DNA of 37,598 nt. Source: JBCBRD01 sp039819785 (lineage in GTDB: Bacteria; Pseudomonadota; Alphaproteobacteria; Rhizobiales; Hyphomicrobiaceae). Under the pieces are notes generated by a model. The model was not told the origin of the DNA. It saw only the letters and a program-made list of their open reading frames with translations, and ran no database searches. The translations under genes were made by a program, and so were the position numbers. Position 1 is the stretch's first letter, and each line of letters starts with the position of its first letter. The stretch is taken from assembly GCA_039819785.1 (NCBI GenBank), contig JBCBRH010000038.1:1-37598 (forward strand), in the 5' to 3' direction. This document shows positions 7,783-15,011 of the stretch, in pieces.

Positions 7783-9045
7783 TTATGCCTTACGCGTATA
7801 GAGGTGGAACCCACCGTAGATGGACGAGCGGTCTTTGATGGTCATTTGTTTTCCGAATTCAACGTCGTAATCGAACCGGTTCAAAATCTCATCCGGAATA
7901 TGCCCCGGAAGGATCGTTTCTTCACCAGCCGTCCGGAAGATGACGCGTCCGCCGGGCCGCACAGTCCGGTCGATCTGCGTCCACAAATCCGTCAACTGCT
8001 CATCCGTCATCCAGTCCTGCGCATCAAGCAAAACGTAGCAGTCACGGCTTTGCGGCGGCTGATCGGCAAGGTATTCGGTGAATGAGGCATGCACCACGGA
8101 GATGTTCTTCGCCCGCTCGCGAAGATCGTCGTAGTGTTTACGCTGGAGATACAGCGGAAGCGGGCCTGACCCGCCACTCGCATACCGCCGCCCAAACGCC
8201 TGCCAAGCAAAGTAGTTGTCCTGCAGATCGAATTCGCAGGCCAGCCGCTCCAGCCGTTGGCGCAGCACTTCGGCCATGTGGTTCTCGTTGCCCTTCAGCG
8301 CTTCATATTGTGAAGGCGGAATGCCGAGCCCGAACAGAGCCGACGGCTTGGAGATCAACCAGCGAATGTGCCGTTTTTCAAAAAGCGGCGCCAATTCCCG
8401 ATCGAAGATCTGACGCTGTTCCTCACGCGTCTTGGCACGGAGAATGTTGCGCGGGTTACGCCCGTGCATGCGCGCCAGCAAATGGCTTGCGCCGATAAAC
8501 GTGCCAAGTAGCCCATGCCGATAGAGGTTCTTACCGAAGTAGCCAACCCGGCGGCGGCCAAGCCTATCGCGCGATTCCCAATATTTCCGCGTTTCAGGAT
8601 CAAGATGTTCCTGCAGATGCGTGAAATACGCCCGTACGTTTTCGTTTGCATCCGCCTCGGCAAAGAAGCGATGGAACGCGGCGTAATTCGGCAGGTGCTG
8701 TGCTGCGGTCAGCTTAAGGTTGTTCAGCGCGATGTGCGCCGGGTTGAGATCGATAGCCGTGACGGAGACATCGGCCGCCGTCAGATAGCTGAGAATATTG
8801 CATCCACCAGACGCGATCGCCGTGATGTTTTCGCCGTCCTTGAGATTGAGGGCTTCGAGGTCAACGACCGGATCTTCCCAGATCTGCGGATAGACCATGC
8901 CGGAAAAAGCGAGCGTGAAAAGGCGTTCCTGAACACCCTTGCGTGACATCGGCTTATGACGATGCACAGCGCTGCGCAGCCTTTGATTACGGGCTGCCTG
9001 CTGTGGGTCAACCGTTGTCTGTGTGGCGTCATGCATTGAAGCCAT
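7783..9045 (-). CDS. btaA: SAM:diacylglycerol 3-amino-3-carboxypropyltransferase (BtaA)
   Basis: A 420-residue DUF3419-family protein, close to known BtaA in length. It transfers the aminocarboxypropyl group of S-adenosylmethionine to diacylglycerol, the first step of DGTS betaine-lipid synthesis at the membrane. Visible features are VYPQIWEDPVVDLEAL (51-66), the SAM-binding SGGCN (79-83) and VTAIDLNPAH (95-104). Later come NYFAWQAFGRRY and YVLLDAQDWM, and then a PGGRVIFRTA strand. GGGGGAG stands two bases before the ATG at 9045 and eleven before a second ATG at 9036, so either may be used. In other bacteria the pair is induced by phosphate starvation. I saw no clear Pho box upstream. Confidence 0.94.
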   Translation of the reverse strand: MASMHDATQTTVDPQQAARNQRLRSAVHRHKPMSRKGVQERLFTLAFSGMVYPQIWEDPVVDLEALNLKDGENITAIASGGCNILSYLTAADVSVTAIDLNPAHIALNNLKLTAAQHLPNYAAFHRFFAEADANENVRAYFTHLQEHLDPETRKYWESRDRLGRRRVGYFGKNLYRHGLLGTFIGASHLLARMHGRNPRNILRAKTREEQRQIFDRELAPLFEKRHIRWLISKPSALFGLGIPPSQYEALKGNENHMAEVLRQRLERLACEFDLQDNYFAWQAFGRRYASGGSGPLPLYLQRKHYDDLRERAKNISVVHASFTEYLADQPPQSRDCYVLLDAQDWMTDEQLTDLWTQIDRTVRPGGRVIFRTAGEETILPGHIPDEILNRFDYDVEFGKQMTIKDRSSIYGGFHLYTRKA

Positions 9046-9421
9046 TGCTCCCCCGGGGTGTTTTTTTGTTCGAGGATGGTTTGCACCGGACGGGTGTGCA
9101 ACACAAGTGCGTGCGGCGAAGAATGCGACACACTACCACCGCAAGTGTGCACGTTCACCTGCCTTATCAAGACCTGATGCGAGCTGGATCGCAATTCCTA
9201 CACACTCGGAGTGTTTTGATAGACGGCGGGTGCGCGTGCGATGGTGATAAGACACAAACCGGCAACGACCAACCGTTATCTTGGCAGACCAAGTATGGTC
9301 CGTCTGCTTGTAAAAAACACTTTGATCCAAGGTGTTTCACCAGCATCTCCCCTGAACCAGTCAGGCCTGCAGCCGTATCAGGCAGTCCTTGATAATATCA
9401 GTTTCACAGGCCAACCACTCA
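9046..9421. other. divergent intergenic region btaA / dedA
   Basis: A 376-base gap between divergent genes. It holds two separate inverted repeats built on the same ACACT/AGTGT arms (listed separately), a run of seven T at 9061-9067, and no gene I can support. I searched by eye for direct repeats resembling the PhoB site (CTGTCAT-type, 11-bp spacing) and found none convincing. Confidence 0.4.
9129..9214. promoter_or_regulatory. pair of ACACT/AGTGT inverted repeats, possible operators
   Basis: The first is CACACT (9129-9134) and AGTGTG (9144-9149) with nine bases between. The second is ACACT (9202-9206) and AGTGT (9210-9214) with three between. Their centres are about 69 bases apart. Two copies of the same half-site in one divergent promoter region suggest a regulator site for btaA or dedA, but the different spacers weaken this. 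No known regulator is recognised. Confidence 0.3.
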
Positions 9422-9949
9422 ATGAGCGAAGCCGGTTCCGATAGTTTGGTGACACAGGCGTTGGCGCTAGTGGAGCAGCACATTGCGTTCACCGAACCCC
9501 TTGTTTTCCTTTTAGGTTTTGGAGAAAGCATAGCAGTAATATCGCTCTTCATTCCCTCAACGGTACTGTTCTTAGGCATCGGCGGCCTGCATGCCGCCGC
9601 CGGTGGCGAGTTCTGGTACGTCTGGCTGGCAGGCGCATCCGGCGCATTTCTGGGAGACATCGTTTCCTTCGCGTTCGGACGGTACTTCCGCAAGGACATC
9701 CGCTACGTGTGGCCGCTCAAATACCAGCCCCATTGGTACGTCGCGTCCCGAATGTTCACGCGACGTCGCGGCATGGCAGGTATCATCGTCTCAAAATTCC
9801 TGGGCGCGTTTCGGCCGTTTATCCCTGTGGTTGCTGGCGCAACGGGCATGCGCTGGTCCGTCTTCCTAATCGCCAGCCCCGTTTCGTGCCTGCTGTGGGC
9901 CGGCGCCTTTTTGTCTCCCGGTTATGGCGCAAACTGGCTACTGACCTGA
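9422..9949 (+). CDS. DedA / VTT-domain membrane protein
   Basis: A 175-residue inner-membrane protein of the DedA (SNARE-associated, VTT) family from the ATG at 9422. It has GFGESIAVISLFIPSTVLF (re-entrant hairpin with the conserved E and P), then GAFLGDIVSFAFGRYF, and the signature FLGAFRPFIPVVAGATGM with the key Arg-Pro, followed by a final hydrophobic segment. DedA proteins include flippases that recycle undecaprenyl phosphate or phospholipids and need the proton motive force. The substrate here is unknown. Being divergent from the betaine-lipid genes is suggestive of a membrane-lipid context but proves nothing. An ATG 33 bases upstream is in frame. Confidence 0.9.
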   Translation: MSEAGSDSLVTQALALVEQHIAFTEPLVFLLGFGESIAVISLFIPSTVLFLGIGGLHAAAGGEFWYVWLAGASGAFLGDIVSFAFGRYFRKDIRYVWPLKYQPHWYVASRMFTRRRGMAGIIVSKFLGAFRPFIPVVAGATGMRWSVFLIASPVSCLLWAGAFLSPGYGANWLLT

Positions 9950-10091
9950 TCAACTCGCGCAAACGGGACATCCGCTTGCATCCGGGCCGCGAGATGGGTA
10001 GTGTCCGCCGCTTACACACACGCAATTACACGATTTAGACCGGGTCTGGCCCAGCGCTGAAACCCGACATCTCACAAAGGATGATCGCGCC

Positions 10092-10268
10092 ATGGCGTCA
10101 CGTTCCGCTCGGAAAATCGAAATTCGCAAGAAAAAAGCCAAACACCGCATTGCGCGCCCAAATCAAAGCCGTGTTCAAGGCAATACTCTGGGTGCCCGGA
10201 CAATGCTGCGCAAAGAATCGCTCAAGCGTCAGGGCCGCGAACCGGTGGCAGAAGCCGCTGCGGAATAA
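10092..10268 (+). CDS. 58-residue very basic protein of unknown function
   Basis: A short open frame beginning MASRSARKIEIRKKKAKHRI, with 17 Arg/Lys residues in total and an acidic/Ala-rich end (EPVAEAAAE). AAAGG lies 11 bases before the ATG, a little far. A strong intrinsic terminator or attenuator begins 50 bases after the stop, which supports a real transcription unit here. The high charge suggests nucleic-acid or ribosome binding, but no family is recognised. It could also be a leader peptide of the following P450. The frame might be non-coding. Confidence 0.5.
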   Translation: MASRSARKIEIRKKKAKHRIARPNQSRVQGNTLGARTMLRKESLKRQGREPVAEAAAE

Positions 10269-10317
10269 ACCTGTTCGTATCTGACCAATTCAGTTTGCCC
10301 CAGCACAGCAGGGGTCG

Positions 10318-10353
10318 AAAGCCCGGCTGGTGCCAAACCAGACCGGGCTTTTT
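10318..10353 (+). terminator. intrinsic terminator or attenuator just before the P450
   Basis: AAAGCCCGG (10318-10326) pairs with CCGGGCTTT (10343-10351), extended by CTGGT (10327-10331) with ACCAG (10337-10341) around a five-base loop and one bulged A. The T-tract continues to 10353. This is a 14-bp GC-rich stem with a terminal T run. The longest P450 frame starts only three bases later, so it either ends the upstream transcript or controls read-through into the P450 gene. Confidence 0.8.
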
Positions 10354-10355
10354 CA

Positions 10356-11840
10356 ATGACCCTCGATCCCGATCAAACCCGACGCGCCGGCACGACGATG
10401 AAGCCTGCCGGTAAGCCCGCCAGCAATACCGAACAGCCCAACAACGCATCCTGCCTTTATCCTCCGACCATCACGCCGCCGGATGCACCGCTTCCCATCT
10501 TGAAGTTCATCCGCACGTTTCCAAGAAATCCGCTGCTTGCGATGCCCAAAGCAGCCTACCATGACGATATTTTCGTCTATCGGTTCCGCAAGTTCGTCTA
10601 CGTCTGGGTCACCGGCCCCGCCATGGTCGAGCAAACCCTTGTGAAACATGCTGGCGACCTATCCAAGACACCTCAGGAAAAACGCATCCTTGGCGGCCTC
10701 GTCGGAGACAGTGTGCTCACAGCCGATCATGACACCTGGCGATGGCAACGGCGCGCCTTGGCACGGCTGTTCCGGCATAGTGAACTGCTCAACCATGTCC
10801 CCGCCATGGTGCAGGCAACAGACACGCTAACCAGCAGATGGCGGGCGGCGGGGTCATGCATCAGCGCCATCGACACAGACATGACCAACGTCACCTTCGA
10901 CGTCATCATGAACACCTTGCTGACCGGTTCGGAAATCAGCGAGGCCGAGACCATTATCGGCGCTGGCCAGCGTTATCTATCAAAAGCCCCCTGGGAGTTG
11001 GTCTACACCATACTCCAGCTGCCGCGTTGGCTGCCCCATCCGGGAACATGGACACTTCGCCAATCCGCGCGCGAACTCAGAGCCGCCGTTGGCGCCATCG
11101 TTGATCGCCGAACCAATGGTCTGGCAAATGTGAGCGACAGAAACGATGATAAAGACCACGCGTTAACGACGGATATGCTCGGACGTCTCATCGCGGCGCA
11201 AGATCCAGAAACCGGTCGCCCCATGGACCGGGAGCAGATCATCAACAACCTTCTCACATTGTTGGAAGCCGGTCATGAAACAACGGCCAAGGCGCTGACC
11301 TGGACGCTCTACCTGTTGGCGAGAAGCCCCGATTGGCAGCACCGCGTGCGCGATGAGATCAGGACTGTTACGTCCGGCAATCCAATCGCGCCAAGCCACA
11401 TCGATCAATTGGTCGTCACGACCCGGGTTCTGAAGGAAGCCATGCGGCTCTATCCACCAGCCCCCGTGATTGCCCGCGCAGTGGAAAACCCGATCACACT
11501 CGGTGTCCATCGGTTTGACCGCGGCACGCAATTGATCATGCCGCTGTTTTGCATTCATCGTCATCGGAAATACTGGGCCGATCCCGACCGTTTTGATCCA
11601 GACCGCTTCCTGCCCGAAAACGAAATGGGACGCCCCCGCACACAGTATATGCCGTTTGGCGCCGGGCCACGCATCTGCATCGGGCAATCGTTTGCAATGA
11701 TCGAGGCCGTGACCCTGCTGGCAACGTTCCTGCGCGATTTCGAATTTATCTGGGATGGCCAGCACAAGCCTGAACCGGTATCGCGGATCACATTGCACCC
11801 CTCAGGCGGCATGCCGTTAGGCGTGCGAACCGTGCGATGA
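10356..11840 (+). CDS. cytochrome P450
   Basis: A 494-residue P450, soluble by sequence. The I-helix has AGHETT (305-310) for oxygen activation, the K-helix ExxR is E361-R364 in KEAMRLYPP, and the heme-binding loop is FGAGPRICIG with the axial thiolate Cys441. It would hydroxylate a hydrophobic substrate using electrons from partner proteins. No ferredoxin or reductase gene is adjacent, and the substrate is unknown. Two starts are possible, ATG at 10356 and ATG at 10398; neither has a clear ribosome site, and the first lies three bases from the terminator, so 10398 may be real. The last 24 bases overlap the end of convergent glk. Confidence 0.93.
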   Translation: MTLDPDQTRRAGTTMKPAGKPASNTEQPNNASCLYPPTITPPDAPLPILKFIRTFPRNPLLAMPKAAYHDDIFVYRFRKFVYVWVTGPAMVEQTLVKHAGDLSKTPQEKRILGGLVGDSVLTADHDTWRWQRRALARLFRHSELLNHVPAMVQATDTLTSRWRAAGSCISAIDTDMTNVTFDVIMNTLLTGSEISEAETIIGAGQRYLSKAPWELVYTILQLPRWLPHPGTWTLRQSARELRAAVGAIVDRRTNGLANVSDRNDDKDHALTTDMLGRLIAAQDPETGRPMDREQIINNLLTLLEAGHETTAKALTWTLYLLARSPDWQHRVRDEIRTVTSGNPIAPSHIDQLVVTTRVLKEAMRLYPPAPVIARAVENPITLGVHRFDRGTQLIMPLFCIHRHRKYWADPDRFDPDRFLPENEMGRPRTQYMPFGAGPRICIGQSFAMIEAVTLLATFLRDFEFIWDGQHKPEPVSRITLHPSGGMPLGVRTVR

Positions 11841-12821
11841 CCGATCAATCGACAACCCAATCAGTGCAGGGTGTTCAGCAGTGATCACAAACACGGGCAC
11901 AGCCTTCATGTGTTCAGACATCTTGCCCTTGTCATTAAACACACCTCTGAACCTTGAGAGCCGCTGATGAGAGCACCTGTCTGCCCAGGTTTTCGCGACA
12001 CTGCCGCAAAGATACAGACCACCCCAGGCACCATGCGCAAGGACCAGATCGCCCGCAGTGCGCGCGAGCACGTCGGTAAAAATGTCAATCGCCCAACCGG
12101 CATCAGACGCAAACAGCGCTTGCGGTGTGTCGAAGTCTGACGCGGCTTCTGGTGTGGATGAAACGGCATGTATCAGTGAAACGAGGCCTGCTCCCGAAAG
12201 CACGTCTTCGACCACATCAAACGTCTGTAGGAGCCGCTGCTCGTCTGACGTTCGTGCTGCAAAACTGATGTGCCCCGCCTCCGTCGACGTGGCCGTCCAC
12301 TCACCATCAGTCAGCGGCACGGCACACGACGCCCCAAACCCAGTCCCCACATTTACTGCCAACATTGCGCGACGACCCGGACTGGGCACGGCCACCGGAC
12401 TGGGCACGGCGGCACCCAGCACCTGACAATCACCAGGCCCGAGATACGGCAGCGCCATGCCAACGGCTTCCAGATCATTGAACAGCGCCACCCCAGTCTC
12501 AACGCCAAGCACACCGGCAACATCATCCATGGAAACCCGCCAAGGTGAGTTCGTCAGTACAATCACACGCCCATTGACGGGTCCGGCACCGGCGATCCGC
12601 GCACCGGCAAATCCATCTGCTCCAACGTCGGTAAAACAGTCCGCCAGATATGTCCGCAGTGCATCGGGAAACGAGGGGTATTCGGCGGCCCGATAGCCCC
12701 GCACGCGATCAAACCGCCCCGTTGCCGAAGACACGGCAAAGCGCGCATTCGTCCCCCCGACATCGGCCAGAACAATCGGTCGGTGCCGTCCAGGTTCCAC
12801 TTCAGACACGCGATCAGTCAT
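11817..12821 (-). CDS. glk: glucokinase
   Basis: A 334-residue bacterial glucokinase of the Glk type (not ROK). It phosphorylates glucose with ATP at the entry to glycolysis or the Entner-Doudoroff pathway. The phosphate-1 motif LADVGGTNARFA lies near the N-terminus. NDLEAVG (catalytic Asp region), the NVGTGFG loop, the EAGHISFA motif and a late WGGLYLCGSVA nucleotide-binding segment follow. GAGG lies eight bases before the ATG at 12821; an ATG at 12857 upstream is less likely. The protein carries a six-residue duplication (AVPSPV/AVPSPG) just before the NVGTGFG loop, which I do not recall in the family. Confidence 0.93.
   Translation of the reverse strand: MTDRVSEVEPGRHRPIVLADVGGTNARFAVSSATGRFDRVRGYRAAEYPSFPDALRTYLADCFTDVGADGFAGARIAGAGPVNGRVIVLTNSPWRVSMDDVAGVLGVETGVALFNDLEAVGMALPYLGPGDCQVLGAAVPSPVAVPSPGRRAMLAVNVGTGFGASCAVPLTDGEWTATSTEAGHISFAARTSDEQRLLQTFDVVEDVLSGAGLVSLIHAVSSTPEAASDFDTPQALFASDAGWAIDIFTDVLARTAGDLVLAHGAWGGLYLCGSVAKTWADRCSHQRLSRFRGVFNDKGKMSEHMKAVPVFVITAEHPALIGLSIDRSSHGSHA
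12378..12413 (-). repeat. 18-bp in-frame tandem duplication inside glk
   Basis: Two adjacent 18-bp units (12378-12395 and 12396-12413) share CGGACTGGGCACGGC and differ only in their last three bases. On the coding strand they specify the hexapeptide AVPSP plus one residue twice. It keeps frame and lies in a probable surface loop. Confidence 0.8.
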
Positions 12822-13110
12822 TCTTGAAACCTCGACCAACCGCCGCATTCGGCGCAATAGTGCAGCGCTCCAAAAACCTGCTGACGCTTAAAAACAGTGC
12901 TCAGCGCCATGCCGGACGAATGATCCCAATTATAAGGTTGCAGCACATGATCCAATTCCAGTTAATGGTCTGCGGTCAAACGGCGACAAGAGAACCGGGG
13001 CAAACACGCCGCAACGCGAACCGGTTTGTTGTCCAACCTATAAGACCGGACGCCCCCCGACCGGTGCGACATCGCATCTTACGCATAAGAAAACGAAAGA
13101 GACGCTGTCG

Positions 13111-14862
13111 ATGCATCACTCTGCGGATATTCTGCACGACGTTATCATTTTCCTTGTCGCCGCCGGTCTCCTCGTTCCCATCATTCAACGCTTTGCCATT
13201 TCCCCGGTCCTTGCGTTTATCGTCATTGGTTTGTTCATCGGCCCCTACGGTCTTGGCCGTCTGACCGAGGACTATCCCTGGCTGTCCAACCTTGTCATTA
13301 CAAACCTCGACGGCGTTCAAACCTTCGCTGAACTGGGCGTGGTCTTCCTGCTTTTCATGATCGGCCTGGAGCTGTCGATCGAGCGTCTGATCTCAATGCG
13401 GTTGCTGGTCTTCGGCCTCGGCGGGCTGCAAGTGCTCGTCTCCAGTATCGCCATCGGCCTCATTGCCTATGCATTCGGAAACCCGCCGGAAGCCGCGATT
13501 GTTATCGGCACGTGTCTCGCGCTGTCCTCGACGGCGATTGTGATGCAGTTGTTGATCGAGAGCCATAGACTGGCCACGCCCACGGGGCGCAAGAGCTTCT
13601 CGATCCTCCTGTTTCAAGACTTAGCCGTTGTGCCGATCCTGTTCCTGACTGGCATTTTCGGCGAAACCGGCAACAACAGTATGATCGTTGGCCTTGGCCT
13701 GGCGCTGGCAAAGGCCGCCGCCGTCATCGGCGTGATCTTCCTGGTCGGCCGTCTCGTCATCCGACCAATTTTTCACTTCGTGGGCGGCGCCAAGAGCCGG
13801 GAACTGTTCATGGCGATGGTCATGCTTGCCATTATCGGAACTGCCGTCCTCACCGAGCAGGCTGGCTTGTCGCTGGCGTTGGGCGCTTTCCTCGCCGGGC
13901 TGCTGCTCGCCGAAACAGAATACCGCCATCAAATCGAAGTGGACGTGGAACCCTTCAAGGGGTTGTTGCTTGGCCTGTTCTTCATGTCGGTCGGCATGAG
14001 CCTCGATCTGACGAAAGTGCTGAACGATCCACTGCGCATCGTTGCATCCGTCATAGGGCTCTTCGTACTCAAGTCCGCAATCATCTATGGGCTCGCGCGC
14101 CTGTTCGGGATCGCAAAGCCGATCGCCGCTGAAACCGCGCTTCTGTTGGGCCAGGGTGGAGAGTTCGCTTTCGTAGTCCTCTCAGTCGCCATCACCTTGA
14201 ACGTGGTTGCCAACGATACAGCCCAGTTCATCTTGATCGTAGCGGCCCTGTCCATGCTGCTGACGCCGTTTGTCGCCCGTGCCGCCCGAACCTTAAGCGC
14301 GCGCATGACACCACCTGACGATCCCAACGCAACCAGCCATCTCACCCCGCAGACCACTGATGACGAGCTTCAAGGTCACATCATCGTCGCGGGTTACGGA
14401 CGCGTTGGTCAGCTTCTCGGCTCACTCCTCGACAACCAGAAAATCCCATATGTCGCTTTGGACCTCGACATTAGAACCGTATCCAAGTTTAGAAACCTCG
14501 ATTGCCCGGTCTATTTCGGCAACGCCCATCGGCCAGAAATCCTGAGCAAGTTGAATATCAACGCTGCATCGGCATTCGTTGTCACGATGGACGACCACAA
14601 CGCAGCCGGAGAGATTGTGAGATCCGTCCGGTCAGCGTATCCAAACCTCCCAATCGTGGTCAGGGCACGCGATAAGGAGCACGCGCTCGAATTGCTCGAT
14701 GTTGGCGCCACTTCGGTTGTCCCAGAAACGGTAGAAGCGAGCTTGGACCTTGCAGAGGTCGTGTTCAGCAAAGTTGGCATGGGCGCAGAAACAGCCCGTC
14801 AGATTATTGCTGACCGCCGGCAGATCGAACGCGCCGCACTCACCACCAATGCCGCCCTCTGA
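13111..14862 (+). CDS. CPA2-family monovalent cation/proton antiporter (KefB/KefC-like)
   Basis: A 583-residue inner-membrane protein. Residues about 1-395 form twelve or so hydrophobic segments of the Na+/H+ exchanger fold, with GVVFLLFMIGLELS, the ALSSTAIVMQLL stretch and LLFQDLAVVP. The C-terminal TrkA-N/RCK domain begins at about 421 with the nucleotide-binding GYGRVG (428-433) and the acidic DLD strand. It lacks the TrkA-C domain. Such proteins exchange K+ or Na+ for H+; in E. coli Kef is gated by glutathione adducts, but the glutathione site cannot be verified here. It is monocistronic, divergent from glk with about 290 bases between. Confidence 0.9.
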   Translation: MHHSADILHDVIIFLVAAGLLVPIIQRFAISPVLAFIVIGLFIGPYGLGRLTEDYPWLSNLVITNLDGVQTFAELGVVFLLFMIGLELSIERLISMRLLVFGLGGLQVLVSSIAIGLIAYAFGNPPEAAIVIGTCLALSSTAIVMQLLIESHRLATPTGRKSFSILLFQDLAVVPILFLTGIFGETGNNSMIVGLGLALAKAAAVIGVIFLVGRLVIRPIFHFVGGAKSRELFMAMVMLAIIGTAVLTEQAGLSLALGAFLAGLLLAETEYRHQIEVDVEPFKGLLLGLFFMSVGMSLDLTKVLNDPLRIVASVIGLFVLKSAIIYGLARLFGIAKPIAAETALLLGQGGEFAFVVLSVAITLNVVANDTAQFILIVAALSMLLTPFVARAARTLSARMTPPDDPNATSHLTPQTTDDELQGHIIVAGYGRVGQLLGSLLDNQKIPYVALDLDIRTVSKFRNLDCPVYFGNAHRPEILSKLNINAASAFVVTMDDHNAAGEIVRSVRSAYPNLPIVVRARDKEHALELLDVGATSVVPETVEASLDLAEVVFSKVGMGAETARQIIADRRQIERAALTTNAAL

Positions 14863-14920
14863 AACGACGCATCAGGTCTCATCCGTGCTGTAAGAATGAA
14901 GAGCCTGGATCGTGAACAGC

Positions 14921-14942
14921 AAAAAAAGGCCTCGGCCAAGCC
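14921..14942 (-). terminator. intrinsic terminator downstream of gatB
   Basis: Read on the minus strand, GGCTT-GGCCG-AGGCC (14942-14928) forms a five-base stem with one T-G pair and is followed at once by seven T (14927-14921). A stronger nine-pair hairpin, AGCCGGACG/CATCCGGCT, occupies 14962-14939 just before it and overlaps slightly, so the two could exclude each other. They lie 50-90 bases past the gatB stop. Confidence 0.6.
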
Positions 14943-15011
14943 GGATGTCTCCACGTCCGGCTCACAACCAGGGTCATGCTCATGAAGGCGCAGGCTTACC
15001 GACCTCCACCT

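Noticed and set aside
9046..9421. Pho box upstream of btaA
   Set aside because: Expected from phosphate regulation of betaine lipids elsewhere, but no pair of CTGTCAT-like direct repeats with the right spacing was seen by eye.
13016..13044. TATAAG at 13039-13044 as a promoter -10 for the antiporter gene
   Set aside because: No -35-like hexamer lies 16-18 bases upstream.
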